From NCBI GenBank assembly GCA_014529385.2, contig CM043952.1, positions 57,954,119-58,018,118 on the forward strand: a DNA stretch of 64,000 bases, in the 5' to 3' direction. Positions 1 to 16,124 of the stretch are shown here, one piece after another. Made by a program: the position numbers and the translations under genes. Positions within the stretch are counted from its first letter, which is position 1. Each line of letters begins with the position of its first letter. The DNA comes from Adiantum capillus-veneris. Taxonomy: Eukaryota; Streptophyta; Polypodiopsida; Polypodiales; Pteridaceae. The notes under the pieces are model-generated. The model saw only the letters and a list, made by a program, of their open reading frames with translations. It had not been told where the DNA came from and made no database searches.

Positions 1-168
1 TTCCCCTTGAACTATAGAGCATACTTGTTGTTTTGGACACTCTTCCACCTCTGGCTTCACGCTCTTCTCCATATCCGCAATGCACTCAGTCCTAGCATCA
101 TCAAACCTTTTCTTGTTGACTGGCCCTTCAAGATCTACCATCACCACTTGCTTGTCAGCTTCAATTTC

Positions 169-1046
169 CTATTCTTTAAGCACTTGCTCTACCACTGCAT
201 CATCCTCCACCAAAGAAAACAAGGATTGGCTCCATACCACACATCGTGGTCTTCTTCCATAGGCAAGGCTACCTCTTCCTTCCCAGAATTTTTTTGTAAC
301 GGCTGCACCACCATAGTGCATTTTATTGAAATTTTTACAAGCATGGCCACTACCATGGCACCACACACCATCAATTGGAGCCTCTCTAACCGGTATCCTT
401 GGCATAAAAACTTCTCTATATCTTTGTAGCCATAGGACCCTTGGTTCCTCTTGCACATGAGCATCCATCGACGTTCGCTCGACTTCCATTGCATCAACTC
501 ACTTTGACACCACAACATTTGGAAAATCCTACCTCGCTTGCTGCTTATTTAGAATATTTTTTGGTATGTCTTCTCACTAAAGCCACCACTTCATCGTATG
601 ACACTTGGCCATCTATCTCCACTTTGTCTCGCACCTCCTCATGTAGGTAATCCATGAATTTTCTCAGTTGTAAGAAATCAACATTCTTAGCAACAATTAC
701 CTTGATTAACTTCCCAAAAGGGCTTTGAATTCCCATTCAAATGCTTTAAAAGCGCCTCCAAGCTTTCATTTAACCCACTTAGGCTTTCACTTCACTTCAT
801 CTAGTTGTGCATCTGCTACAAATTTACTTCAAAAAGCCGCTTCCAAGGCTTCACAGTCAGTCTTTTCTTCTTTTGGTGGACCATCAAACCATCTCTTTGC
901 TTTACCATGAACCAACAGCAGGAAAACCTGCACCGCACTTCTTCCCTTGACACACTGCTCTCCAGCATAAATTGGGTGCAGGTTTTTGCAACTTGGACCC
1001 CAATGAAAATGGGAAAATTGGACCACATGATCTTATCTAGAAGCAT
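169..1046 (-). pseudogene. Degenerate retrotransposon gag-like relic
   Basis: Several minus-strand frames together resemble a plant Ty3/gypsy gag. Around 829-1026 the frame holds a gag-style stretch with VHGKAKRWFDG followed by CEALEAAF, the typical 'W-F then leading into EAF' capsid pattern. Around 545-736 another frame continues with a helical, charged segment. Around 169-489 a Cys/His-containing piece (CHGSGHACKN) could be a broken zinc knuckle, although its spacing is not a canonical CCHC. Frame changes and stops separate the pieces, so no intact protein can be made. No LTR or pol was identified for it here; the rest of the element may lie left of the window. It is not obviously close to elements 1 and 2. 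The gag assignment rests on one motif and general composition. Confidence 0.45.
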
Positions 1047-1369
1047 GCGCCCTTCAAAACTTGCATCTTTGGCATCACCAAAATCACCACTTCAACTTCA
1101 AACAAGAGCAATCAGACGCTCCTCTATGGGAGCACCAGAAGATTGAAAGGGGGAATAGGAAAAACACCCAACATACACAAGAAATGCCTCTCTTTACCCC
1201 ATGGTCTCTGCACAACACCAATGTCCTCTTGAATACACCTTCAAGAAAAATCATTCACACCAATAGGGCTTTGCACACTCTCTATAGACTCACACACTCT
1301 CTGCAGCACCACAAACGAGCACTAATCACTCCACAACTCTCTACACACAAAACTCTCTACACACACAAC

Positions 1370-5498
<4,129 letters not shown>

Positions 5499-6427
5499 TG
5501 TTGGACGGATACGCCGCGACGGACGTCAGCACACTGAGAACTCACCTAACAAGATTTGTCACTAAGGATGAAGCTCGACCTGCAGGCGCGTGGAAGCAAG
5601 CATAGGGTGTCAACCTACCCTCGACCAACTCCTAACTAATTCCTACAGAGGTCTCTACCCAATGTCTAAGCTACGGCCTTCAGGAGTACATAAGAGGAAA
5701 CTTCCTACAACGCTTTCTAGAGCCGAATACCCATCAAACGATCTCGAAACGCCACAAAACTTGAAGGAGACCCTACTAACACCAAGAGGTTGCTATCCCT
5801 GAGGTCTATGAACCAAAATCCCAACCCAAACACCTGGTGCAAAATCACGTAGGATGTCTGGACGAAAATTACAGGTTGTCGTTTCCAAAAACTAAAGTGC
5901 CTAATGTGTAGCTCTACTCAATGAGAACGTGTGGATATGTTGCAATGCAAAATCGGACAACGTATGCTCACCAAATCACCAGATGAATCTCGTACATGAA
6001 GCTCGCAAAACCAAACCGTATGCGTGCAATGTAGGTATTGGCACGTAGCTCTCGTCGGGGGCAACACGCTGCACTTCTCCACACTCGATTTCGACCACCG
6101 ATGCGCATGTAGCGTCAAGATGAAGCTCTCACTCTCTCTCGTACACAGTACACTCACTCACAGACTTCCAAAAACTTTTTAAAATGACAAAAGGTTTTTC
6201 ATTAAGGTCAAAAAGTGGTATAGATACCTTAAAATTCTCAAACCCTAATGTTCCAACTTAACCACCTACTCAATCTAAATGTCAAAACTGGGATACAATC
6301 TGGAAGCTACTGTAAGCCCCAATATTTACAAAGGTGAAATGGCGGGTTTTCTCAATAAATGAATAGTTACAAAACATAATAATCTACTGAGCAGTCGTTT
6401 TCCGTAGGGTGTGTCCAGCTTCTAACA
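5499..6427 (-). repeat. Element 1, 3' LTR
   Basis: It aligns along its whole length with 24066-24991. It has the TG...CA ends and short terminal inverted repeat (TGTTGGA / TCTAACA) of LTRs. It contains a half-palindrome CGTAGGATGTCT at 5848-5859, exactly one half of the element's internal palindromes. The TATA-like box of the other LTR is altered here (GGTATAGATACC near 6219-6230). Confidence 0.93.
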
Positions 6428-6439
6428 CTCCTTCCCAAC
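6428..6439 (-). promoter_or_regulatory. Polypurine tract of element 1
   Basis: Read on the minus strand, a purine-rich string ending GGGAAGGAG directly abuts the first base of the 3' LTR. This is where plus-strand DNA synthesis of an LTR retrotransposon is primed. Confidence 0.75.
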
Positions 6440-6928
6440 TTGCTCATGTCGTCCCTGACATGGCTGTTGAGCTGCTTCTTTATCTTAGGCTTTCTCTCAT
6501 CTTGAGCAGTGACTCATATCTTGCATGTTGAGCTAGTAGTGTCAGGCCGAATATGTCAGTGCTGATTGTTAAGAATCCGGTGCAGAAAGCTTCTTCAAAG
6601 TCCTGGAGGTGAAAGGATGGAAAAAACATGATCATTTGATACAATGCATGTATCACCTCCTTGGAAGGTTGACCAGACAGATCGTATGCACATTTGTATG
6701 TATCTTGAAAGAAGAAGATATTGTCTGTCGCCTGGCTTGTTCTGAACGTCTTGAAGAATGCCAAAAGTGTTTTGCAGATCTTTCTCATCATAATGCAAGA
6801 TAGGTCAGGCGAGCCAGTGAACAATTTTGCAATAGCTCCTAGGCCTTCCACGTCCGCATCCTTGGTAGAGGGCAGAAACTTAGGTTATCTCTAATGACTT
6901 TTGGTGCCTCTACTAGATGGATTCGATA

Positions 6929-9815
6929 CTATGGATACTTTGTTCGCCATGCCTTTCTCCACCTGGGCTGAGAGTCGACTATCAAGATTACCCCTTCAGG
7001 CTTAGAGATGTCTGATGTGTACAGTGGCATTGTTGGCTCTTCTCTGATTCTCTTGTTGATTGTAGCAGCTTCGTATTTTAGTAGAGGATATGGGAGAGAG
7101 GGCTGTATCCATTCACGCCGAAGGTTGCTGGCATCTATCTTCTGAATAGTCATTGATTTAAAAACCCTCTGCTCCCATTCCAAGGCTTCTTTGGCCGTGT
7201 CTCTAATTTCCGCTTCTATGGCCTTTTGCAGCTTCTCTTCTTCTTCTTGTGTCAGATCTTGTGGCTCTTGAGAGGGTCCTCCAAGGATTTCCTCTTGCAT
7301 GGGTGTGTCCACAGGATTTGCCACATTCTCTAAATCTATTCCTTCCATGTCTACTGGCCCGGTGCTGAACTGCTCTTCTGTCTGTTGGCCTCTCAGCTCT
7401 TCTATTTGCTTTTGGAATGTCTGCTTTTGTGCTTCAGCTTGCTCTCCCATATTCACAAGAAGGTCGTTCAAATCGGCATTTATCTTCTCCGCCTCCTCGA
7501 GCTTTCTCTTGATGGTTTCTATCTCATTCTGCATTGCCTTGTGCTCTTCTTCCATGTGGGTTTGCATGACCACTGATCACCCCTTGGCCACCATTAGTTT
7601 AAGGTCAACTCCTTTTGGAGATCTTTCATTTGTTCTTCATGCAGCTGACTCTCTGAAGTGGTGTGAGTCGAGCTAGTAGCTCTGACTCTAGCAAGAGATG
7701 CCCGTAGCCATTGGATGGTTTGATCTTTAACTTTAATCTGGTCTTTGAGCTCGATGACCTCATCCTGGATAGCCTCCTACTCTATCTCTGCCTTCTCTTT
7801 TGCATTCCGCATGGCTTCCACTTCCTTGGACTCTTCAGCAAGTTGTAGGGTTAGGTTGTCCCTTTCCCTTTCTGCATCTGTTAATGACTTGCTGAGTTTT
7901 CTGTATTCGTCCTCAGCTCCTTGCAGTCTTTGAGCTGCTGCCTGATTTTCTCTTTCCATCTCCTGGCATCTTTGCAATGCCCTTGCCAGACTGGCTTGCA
8001 GCTCTGCTTCTCTCTCTATATGCCCTTGGTTGTGTCTTTGTAGTGTGTCTACTTCGGATTTGATAAAAACTTCATTGGCTTTGAGATTAGCCATTTCACT
8101 TTTTGTGGCCATTGTTCCCTGAGCCCGGTTAGCTTGGTCATCACCACATCCCAATCATTGGTGGGTGGCTGCAAGTCCACTTTATCATTGGCCATTTCTT
8201 TTAGCTCCACTAACCGCAGGCTCTGCATTTGTTCTTTGGGCCCTGTGCTTGCCAAGTCAAATGCGACTGTGGCTGCCTCTTCTTTTGAGTATCCAGCAGT
8301 AGCTAGTAGATCTAGAAACGTGTTAAACCTTCCTTCATTTGGCTCTGGCTGCTCACTTTTGGTCTTAGCTTCTTCTTTTTGCTCTTGCTCTTGGCTCTCT
8401 TCTTGCCTTGAATCTTCTTGATCTTCTGATTTGTCTGGCTCCTCCTTTTGTTGAATTTGTGGAGGGCTACAAGGAGGTGGTGATGGCAATGGCCTGGACT
8501 CCGGGCTGGACGGTGGAGTTGCTGGCTTTTTCTTGAAGTCCCTGTCCGCCTTTGTCTTTCTCTCTCTCTCTCTCTCTCTCTCGGCCTTCCTTCTCTTCTA
8601 GCAGTTTCCGTCGTACTTCATCCACTTCTGCTTCCGTAAATGGTACATTTGGGATATTTTCTGCCGTAGCATCCAATATCTAAAAATTATTAATATAATC
8701 TTCAAATTTGTCTTTGTGCACCCTTCGGGATGATCCCGACATGGTTTCCAGTGATGGCTTCCATAGCTCGCTCAAATCTCCCTTGAGGGCTCTTTCGGCT
8801 CTAAAGCTTTCCATTAGCCGCTCTAGCCGTGCCGCTTTCTGTGATTCTGTCTCTTTGACCGGCACTTGGACACTCTCTTTCTTTCCTTTCTTCAACTCTG
8901 GCTGCTCCTCTTGCATGGTCTCTAACCAGCGTTTCAACCTTGTGGCAACTCTTGGTGCTTTGGGTTGTTCCTCTTCCTTATCTCCCTTGAGCCTTAGCCA
9001 GTCATTCTGTGATGGAGGGTCAGGCCATCTTCCCTTGGTGTGCAATGCCCCATAAACCACTTTAGTGATTAGCTCACCCGGCACAATGTAGGTGGGGTTC
9101 ATGTTGCCCATCTTCACCAAATTATCATGGATATAGGCTGCATAGTTGATTACCTTCGGCTTGCTCTTTTGCATTGCCCAAGTAAAGGTTGTGGCAATGG
9201 CTCCAGGTGGCATTCTATACTTCTGTGGCCTCTTTGTACACGTGGAAATACTGGTTATACAGTTGACTCATGATGGTGACTTTGGGGTTTGCAATGTCTT
9301 CAACGGTGTAGTTTACTTTTCTTTTCTGTGTACACCTTGAATTCATCTTGGCGCTTTGTCACACTATCCCCTCTGTTGGAGAGGTCTAGTGCGGCTGCCA
9401 CTACTTTCTCTGTGATTACAATCACCGTGTCTGGCTTGCTCTGCAGATCCATAACTCTGGCCATTCCATCTTCTTTGATTGTAGTCACAAACTCCCATAC
9501 TCTTTTTATGTCAATTCCAGCTGGCATAGCTTCAAAATAATTACGGAGATCTATCTTCTCCAGGTACTCTGCCATCTTGCTTCTGACAAACTCATTGAGC
9601 TCTCGTGGTAGCATGGGTAGCTCTATTGCATTTTCTTCAGTGTCTTTGAACATGCCTTGATAGATCTTCAGATCATTAGACTCTAGCAAGTCCTCTTGAA
9701 TCCACATGATGGTTGGCTTTAGAGTTCCTTCTGGGATGACAAACGGCTCCACTTCTTCCAAATAGTATTTTATGGTCATCCTCTTCTTCTTTGCTGGTGA
9801 TTTTGCGGCTGCCAT
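6929..9815 (-). pseudogene. ORF-X of element 1: coiled-coil protein gene downstream of pol
   Basis: A broken ORF of nearly 960 codons between the palindrome spacer and the 3' LTR. It starts at ATG 9815 with a lysine-rich N-terminus. An N-terminal globular region of about 170 residues has a conserved block at residues 107-150 (VWEFVTTIKEDGMAR, then TVIVITEKVVAAALDL). A second block starts near 9200 (IATTFTWAMQKSKPKV). Then come a charged, low-complexity section (an RERERE run encoded by TC repeats at 8561-8582) and long heptad-like coiled coil (8150-7600 and 7573-7200). A conserved C-terminal motif, SLPYPLLKYE, lies near 7090. The same blocks occur in order in element 2 (42371-45780), and partly again at 46445-48985, so the gene is a real, conserved component. 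Frameshifts occur near 9300, 8680 and 8470, with a stop in the coil near 7777. No signal peptide or membrane helix is seen, so it is not an obvious envelope gene. The N-terminal block vaguely recalls 'putative plant transposon protein' domains; that is inference. Function unknown. Confidence 0.8.
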
Positions 9816-9899
9816 AGATCCTGTTGCACTCAGTAGTCCGAAGTAAGCGTTTTTTCCATATCGGCTGAGAAACTGAGTTTTAACTATCCAAATGACTTG

Positions 9900-12720
9900 A
9901 AAATTGAAAATAAAACTTAAAAGAAACTTGGGAAACTGTGCATGTGCTCACAGTGTCATTCTGGCAAAAATTTATTATTTAGACATCCTATGCGTAGGAT
10001 GTCTTTTTCATCAGTTTTTGGTGAAACTTGGCATGCTGGTGGTCCTTGGCATGTGCAACATGGCTATATGATTGGAATTGGGTTTGGGCATCAAAAAGTG
10101 CATTTTTGGGCAGACTCAGGCTTTAGGCTCACAAATTGGGTAGGATTTCCACAACAGGTGGCAAATGACATCCAAATGGGTTGAAAATTGATATATGGAC
10201 TCCTTGCACCATGGTAATGGCTCTCATGATGTCATTTCTTGCTCAGAAGGTCAAAATTGAGCTGGAGACATCCTACGTGTAGGATGTCTATAGATTGAGA
10301 TTTGTTCTGTGGGTAGCTCTTTGCCTGTGGAACATGGCCATGCTCTTGGATTTTGATTTGGACAAGAATTGATGTTGGTAAGACTATGTGTAGTGTTTTT
10401 GGGCTCAAAAAGTGTATCTTGGAGGTGTTTGGGGTACTCAAAAATGATTAAAATGGCTTGAAACTTGATATATGAGCTCTTGAAGGTGATATGAATAGAT
10501 CTGGAATTAAAAAACATCATCTGTGGGCCAAAAATGTCCTTTAGACATCCTACGTGTAGGATGTCTATTTCAACATTTTTTGCATGTGACCACACAGATT
10601 GGTTGGCAATGTGCCCATGAATGTATTGTGCAAGTTTCATGTGATTTGGACAAGTGTTGGTAGGTCTATGGTCCCCAGTATTGCCTTGATACATATGAGG
10701 TCAATTTTGGTCCAAATGTGATGAAACTTGGTGGCTAGCATGTAAAGGCTATTAAGAAAATTTGTGTAATGAGAGATGTTTGGTTTTGTACCAAGAAATG
10801 GCCTTGAGACATCCTACGCGTAGGATGTCTCCTAATGAAATTTTTACTGAAGGTGCTACTGGTGCTTGCCATTAGTCCCCCTGAGTCCCTTTTAAGCCTT
10901 ATTTCAACAAAAAAAGTCAAATAGATAGAAAGTACCTCCCTGTGTGGATTTCAGAGCCTCCGAGCCATTTTCTGACTTTTGGAGTTCTTTTCGGCTTGAT
11001 GTTGGTCTCCATATCTTCCCGATCCCTTGGGGATCCTTGCCGTATGGTTTTTGTCGACTTTGGCTTTACCAGAGCTCCGTTTGGCAATTCGTCGCTCTAG
11101 AAGCACCCGTGGTTGCGTTTACATGTCTTCGATGACTTGTGGTGGTCTACCACCATAGGACTTGGTTGTTGATGGTCTAGGAAAGCCGCTCGTGAAGTTT
11201 GGTGGCAAACCGACATGCGGTTTGGCCGCGAGAGCTATTTGACGCTTTGTGTGTCTGATGCCTTTTCTGAAGTTTAGTGCCGCTTCGGGTCACCTTTTGG
11301 TCATGTTGGCTACATAGAATTGTTGAGCATGTCGAGATGCTCCTACCCATGAATTTTGGTAGCATTTGGGTCTCCGCTGATTTCACATTTGGTGGCCTCT
11401 TGCGGGGCTCTAGGAATTAGGGTTTTTCTCGATGGTTTTCTACTACCTTTGGGCATCCAAGACTGGTCTCCTATGCTAGGGTAAGCTGCCGATGAAGTTT
11501 CATTGCTTTCGGGTTAGCCGTTAGGTGGCCACTTCTTCTTGTTCTTTCTCTGTGAACCCTACACTAGTTTTCGCGACAAAACGACAAACATGCGCGAAAA
11601 GCTCAAGGTGGTGAGCCTACCTCTCATGTCTGAAGCCCATCAGGCTGTCGTGCACGTCGTAGAAGCTGTTGGAAGTTCCATTCGCTCTAGGTGGCAGGAG
11701 CTCTTTCTCAAAGGTCAATAGTGGAAATGAGCTTAAAATAAAGTGAAAATTTCTTATAATGGGGGTCCCCGAACCACTTTTCATGAAATTTGACATGTGC
11801 TCCCAACTTCTTGCGAGATGCGGTTTAGGCTCAAAAATTTCTTGATCTCGACTCCGTTTGCCCAGTTTACAAGAAATTTGACGTTTCGGTCAAAATCTGG
11901 CCAAAACACGCTTTTCGCTCCAGTCTCATAATTGCACCCCTATTGTACCATAGGTTTTCCTATAGTCACTGATCATCCCCATATTTTTTGTTTTTCATTA
12001 CGACCGTTTTTCACCTGCTTTTTGTATTTTTGAAGTTTTTTTGCAGAAAATTAGCAAAATTAAAAGGAAAATAGCAAATCAAACCCAGCAGATCCCCAAA
12101 AATCATAATAAATCAAAAACATCACCGCAAAGAATTATATACACTCACATGCAATTTTCATGGCCCGATTTCTCCGTTTTATCAATATTTTGCCCGAAAA
12201 ATAACTATTTTTACTTATATACACACACCTAGGGGCTTGATTTGGCGTTTGGCCCCATATACTTGTAGATTCATGCGGTATAAGGGCATATGTACTTGGG
12301 TTAGTCCAAAAAATTTCGCAATCAACAACAACCCTTAAAAATAGTCGAAAAACATGCCCTTTTTTTGCTCTTTCTGCCATTGGGTCCGCATTTGAGAATG
12401 CCTCCCCCCCTCCTAGCTGGAGTCCTCCCAGAAGACAAGGTATCTCCTCTTTGTATGTGCCGTGCATGGGTTGAAAAATTTGTGCTAATGCTTGGCCATG
12501 TAATGTGGCCCTATTTTATGCATACTCGGTCAATGCATGGAAAAATTAATGATGTGTAAGAGAAGGGTATAAGCAAGATTCTTATTGGCATTCGCCACCG
12601 AGGTTGCCTGTTTGTTGTTGATTTGGTGGGCGGAGTTTCTTTGCAAGTAAAAGTTGTAACTCTACCGCTCTTTGTTTGATCGTTTGTCTTGCAAAAGTCG
12701 CGTGGTTTGCCGTTACTGTC
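9900..12720 (-). other. Element 1 spacer between pol and ORF-X
   Basis: Non-coding in both strands apart from short chance frames. It separates the pol tail from ORF-X and carries the palindrome cluster in its ORF-X-proximal part. It occupies the same place as 39830-42370 in element 2, where a different palindrome family is found. The remainder (10930-12700) shows no repeat or domain that I recognise. Confidence 0.65.
9981..10830. repeat. Four palindromes upstream of ORF-X in element 1
   Basis: Four copies of a 24-bp inverted repeat whose left half is AGACATCCTACG and whose right half is its reverse complement. They lie at 9981-10004, 10266-10289, 10543-10566 and 10807-10830, spaced roughly 260-285 bp apart. 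The last is perfect; the others differ at the central bases only (TGCG or GTGT instead of CGCG), leaving the arms intact. The sequence between them is non-coding. Further copies lie in the leader before gag. Each copy could form an RNA or DNA hairpin, or be a dimeric protein-binding site. Confidence 0.93.
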
Positions 12721-12729
12721 GATATGGCC

Positions 12730-13331
12730 TTAGTTGTCTCCTTGGAGAGAATTTATGTGGTGGAATTGGCCGTAGACCTTGTCTCTTTTGCTTTCCATTT
12801 GTGGCTTTGCCTTGCCGGTTTTTGTAGGTTTATTGCTCCTGCCTTGGTTGCCATTGTTTTGTTGTTGATTGGCACCCACATAAATCTGTTTGTTGGTTTC
12901 ATATGCAGTTGTTTGCCTTCCGATGTTTCTTGTACTGAAGGGAGTTCCTTTTGCTTCGGTTTTGGGATCCAAATGCAAGTCGCATTTGAGTTGCTGCTGA
13001 GCATTTTTTTTGGGATCCATATCTATTTTATTCCCTTGGTTTTTGGTTGAACTATCTATTTCTATCGAATTCTTCTGTTGTATTGTGGTTTGTCTGCCAT
13101 GTCACTTCTATCCTTCCGCACCCATACTTGTTTTCCTTGTGTTGCTAACTCTGATCTTTGCATTGCGGTCGGTGACTTTTTATACTTGTAGTGAACAATG
13201 TTGGCAGGTACGTGTTTGTTTACCATGAGTAACGTGTTGTTCTTTAGTGGCACCCTTCCTTTTGGATTTTTATCCAGTGATTGCATTGCTGACAGCTGAT
13301 TATTCCGGGGTTGCTGAGCAAAGGCTACCAC
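12730..13331 (-). pseudogene. Basic Gln/Lys-rich tail after protease 2 (element 1)
   Basis: Two minus-strand frames (13062-13331 and 12730-13020) continue the protease 2 reading direction after a stop. They are rich in K, R, Q and N and contain GKQVWVRK. Element 2 has an equally basic tail at the same place, with KKIWVPK and IQIWVPK, so a basic tail with a W-V-x-K motif appears to be a shared feature. Such a composition suggests nucleic-acid binding, but no named domain is recognised. Stops show it is not intact here. Confidence 0.5.
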
Positions 13332-13382
13332 CTGTTTTTCTTGTGCATGCTGAATTTTAACTGCATTTGCATTCCAATCTAT

Positions 13383-14006
13383 CTACACATTGTAATCTTT
13401 TTGCCAAGGTTGTCCCAAGAACATGGGGTGTTGTGTGCTTTCATCCTCGACCACATAAAATTTGTGTGGGTAAATATATCGAAGTACTTGTACATGCAAT
13501 ATAGTCCAGCCCAATGTTTTTACTGAATGTGATGTACTACTTTCCAGCACTTGTGGAGTAGGATGAAGTTGACCTGTGGGCTTGAGCTGTTTGTATAATC
13601 TGTAAGAGATCAAATTTTCTTGAGCTCCAGAATCAAGCAATGCTGTCGATTCACCTTGATTGCTACCCACTTTGACTGCAATTATTGGCTCCACTGTGTC
13701 TTCATCAAAATTCGTTAGTCGAATGGAATTGATTCGCAACGGTGTTCCAGATTGTTGTTGTTGTCGTAGAAGCCTTCTTTTAGCAATGCGTTTTTTTGCT
13801 TCTTCTTGAGCTTCTTTCCGTACCCTCTGTTTCTCCTTTATCCGTTGTTTTTCTTGATGGATTTGTTGAAGCATATCCTGTGTTAGTGGTAAATGATATT
13901 TCTTCAATCGACACCCACTAATCCAATTTGGCATTTCTTCACCTACTAATGTAGCAAGCTTGACAGCTCCACTTTGTGATAGGTCACTAATCACAAAGGG
14001 TCCCAT
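13383..14006 (-). pseudogene. Integrase C-terminal tail fused to a second retropepsin-like protease (PR2)
   Basis: A 207-residue open stretch that begins inside the integrase C-terminal region. Residues 1-45 hold NWISGCRLKKYHLPLT, which has a close match in element 2. A charged helical linker follows (about 46-85). Then comes a retropepsin-like domain: TALLDSGAQENLIS with the DSGA active-site motif at residues 125-128 (13623-13634), and MFLGQPW at residues 195-201, the equivalent of the ILG motif. Retropepsins act as dimers that cut Gag-Pol. In this element a normal protease already exists upstream of RT (17423-18517), so this is a second, downstream copy. Element 2 has the same arrangement at 38508-39300. 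The domain itself is uninterrupted, but the surrounding pol is broken. The retropepsin identity rests on the paired motifs and spacing. Confidence 0.8.
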
Positions 14007-14231
14007 CCCTCACTTTTTAAGTTTCTTGGCATGTTACTTCAAGGTATAAACAAGTACATAATCACCTGTTTTGAACTCTTTCGTGCGCACATGCTTGTCA
14101 AAAAACTCCTTTTGTCTTCTCTTTTTAGCATAGATTGAAGCTACAGCTCTCAAGCGAAGTTCATCTAGCTTTTCAAGATCATCTATTCTTGAAGAGATCT
14201 CATGCCCTGTATATTCTAAGCATTTCGCTAC

Positions 14232-14926
14232 TCATAGAGTTGGAATTAAAAACTCTATGGGTAATATAGCATTTAGGCCAAACACCATTTTGTACGGTGT
14301 CGTTCCTATCGATGTATTGTAAGCTACCCTGTATGCCCATAGTGTTGAGTGTAGCTGTTGATCCCAATCTGTTTTTGACTCTGATACAATTTTAGTGAGA
14401 ACCGTGCATAGTGTTTTATTTGTGGCCTCAGCTTGTCCATTTGCCTGTGGATGATATGGAGCAGATTTTCTATGTATGACCATGAATTCCTCTAGCAGAT
14501 ATTCAATGACTTCATTAAGAAAATGTGTTCCTTGATCACTGACAATTTCTATTGGTAAACCGTATCGTACAAAAACATTCTCATACAAAAATTGTGCAGT
14601 GGTTCGTGCATCTGCTTTTTGTGTTGCCTTGGCTTCCGCCCATTTCGTGAGATAGTCTGTAGCCACAATGATATATTGGGTATGGGTGCGATATGCAGGG
14701 GGTGAAATAGGCCCCACAAAATCAATGCCCCATTTTGCAAATGCCCTTGCCCCATCATTGTACGTAGTGGCATCTCATCTCTCTTTATCGGCACCTTGGT
14801 GCATTGACAAGTATCACAATGCTTTACAAGCTCGTCAGCATCCATATGTAATGTAGGCCACCATATTCCTGCAGTTAAGAAAATTTTTGTCGTCTTATCA
14901 CCTGAAAATTTTTGTCGTCTTATCAA
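14232..14926 (-). pseudogene. Integrase catalytic core, element 1
   Basis: Two overlapping frames encode an rve-type integrase core. ATDYLTKWAEAKATQK follows the first catalytic region, IVSDQGTHFLNEVIEY carries the second Asp, and PQANGQAEATNKTL carries the catalytic Glu. WAYRVAYNTSIGTTPYKMVFGL, a typical downstream block, is present in shortened citation as TSIGTTPYKMVFGL. The integrase inserts the cDNA into host DNA. A frameshift near 14720 separates the first Asp region from the rest. The core is followed by the integrase C-terminal part and protease 2. Confidence 0.88.
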
Positions 14927-15497
14927 CAGGTATTCACTTTCCTTGTACAGATTCTAAGTTGATTGTCCTTTCCTCGCTTATAGAGTTGGTTCCCAATTAA
15001 ACTAAATTCGCGAGCCTCCAACTCTATAGCCCTTTTCTGTGCTTTTGTTATGTTTTCAGGGAATGTCCTTGTGGTTAAGAAATCAATGATATATTGACTC
15101 CATGAAGGTGCAATGTTTACCTGAAATAATGTCACGTGATCCGCTGGTCATTTGGCACTACATATAGTACAATTGTTAGCATAAGCATGCGTGTCGGCAT
15201 ACATAGTTGGCCAATAAACCCCTAATTGTTTCAGTCTCTGGTGTGTTTTCACTGTTGAACAATGAAATGCACAATCCTGGACATGCGCTTCTTCAAGATA
15301 ACACTCGAATTCCTCCGGATCTATACATAGTCGTAGAATTTGGTCCGAGCCTAGATGATACAACCGTCCTGCAAAACCAACTGGAAGTTTTTTGTTTGTC
15401 CAATTGTTTGTTGTTTGGATTTGTCTTTCGTGTTGTCAAACCTACTTCCAAAGGAAAGAATGCTAACAATTTCCTGAGACCATTTGGGTATCATTTC
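14807..15497 (-). pseudogene. Two consecutive integrase zinc-binding (H2C2) modules, element 1
   Basis: Between RNase H and the integrase core lie two copies of a linker-plus-H2C2 module. Module 1 (about 15497-15148) starts EMIPKWSQEIVSIL and contains the ligands H (EEAHVQDCAFH) and C (NNCTICSAK) around LGVYWPTM. Module 2 (about 15120-14807) starts PSWSQYIIDFLTTRTFPE and contains AGIWWPTL and HCDTCQ. Ty3/gypsy integrases normally have one. In module 2 the two His ligands are not visible; a short direct duplication (14877-14898 and 14902-14923) sits there and may have replaced them. The same double arrangement occurs in element 2, so it predates their separation. One copy may have become a structural or regulatory domain; that is inference. 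Confidence 0.75.
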
Positions 15498-16124
15498 AAT
15501 ATTGAAAAGATAAGCATCTGGTATGTCATCATCTACTCCTTCAGGAGCTTCCCCGTTGTGTAGCCTTGAAAGATGATCTGCCCGTAGATGAGTTTTACCC
15601 TTTTTGACTACCACTGTGAAATCAAAATCTAGCAATATAATAAACCATCGTACAATTCTCCCGGTGTTCCATGGTTTATTTACCAGATACAAAAGAGCTT
15701 AATGATCTGTGAAGAACACAAATTTGTTTGCGAGCAAATCATGCCAAAATTTCTTTGCAGCATAAATCATTCCTAACCCCTCTCTTTCGGTGGTTGTGTA
15801 GTTCTTTTCCACACTATTTAACTGTCGGCTTGCATAACAAATTGGAAAATCCATTGTTCCGTCTCAAGGTTGAGCCAGAATACTCCCAATTGCATATGCA
15901 AATGCATCAATGTGAACATGGAATATCTTTTTCCAATCCGGTGCTTTAAGTACAGGTGTTGATACAAGGTTTTCCTTCAGCTTTTGGAATGAAGCTTCAC
16001 ACTCCTCAATCCAGTCGAAATTGACTAACAAAACGATATAGAGGGTCTGCGATGACTGCATACATATATATGAATCTTCGATAATATCAGCAGTGTCCCA
16101 TGAAAGATTGCACTTGTTTTGCAT
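15498..16124 (-). pseudogene. RNase H domain, element 1
   Basis: The end of RT plus the RNase H region. FHVHIDAFAYAIGSILAQP carries the first catalytic Asp. A further frame carries YTTTEREGLGMIYA with the Glu and FFTDH with another Asp. VRWFIILLDFDFTVVVKKG and ADHLSR follow, as is usual for Ty3 RNase H. Frameshifts and stops near 15690 and 15850 break the reading frame. It degrades the RNA of the RNA-DNA hybrid during reverse transcription. Confidence 0.85.

Noticed and set aside
7-429. Plus-strand frame of 140 codons at the left edge
   Set aside because: His/Leu/Phe-rich with no motif; opposite to the gag-like relic.
8708-9055. Ser/Leu-rich plus-strand frame
   Set aside because: Antisense to ORF-X of element 1.
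9981-10830. CRISPR-like regularly spaced repeats
   Set aside because: Only four palindromic copies with long spacers of about 260 bp in a plant retrotransposon; no cas genes and wrong geometry.
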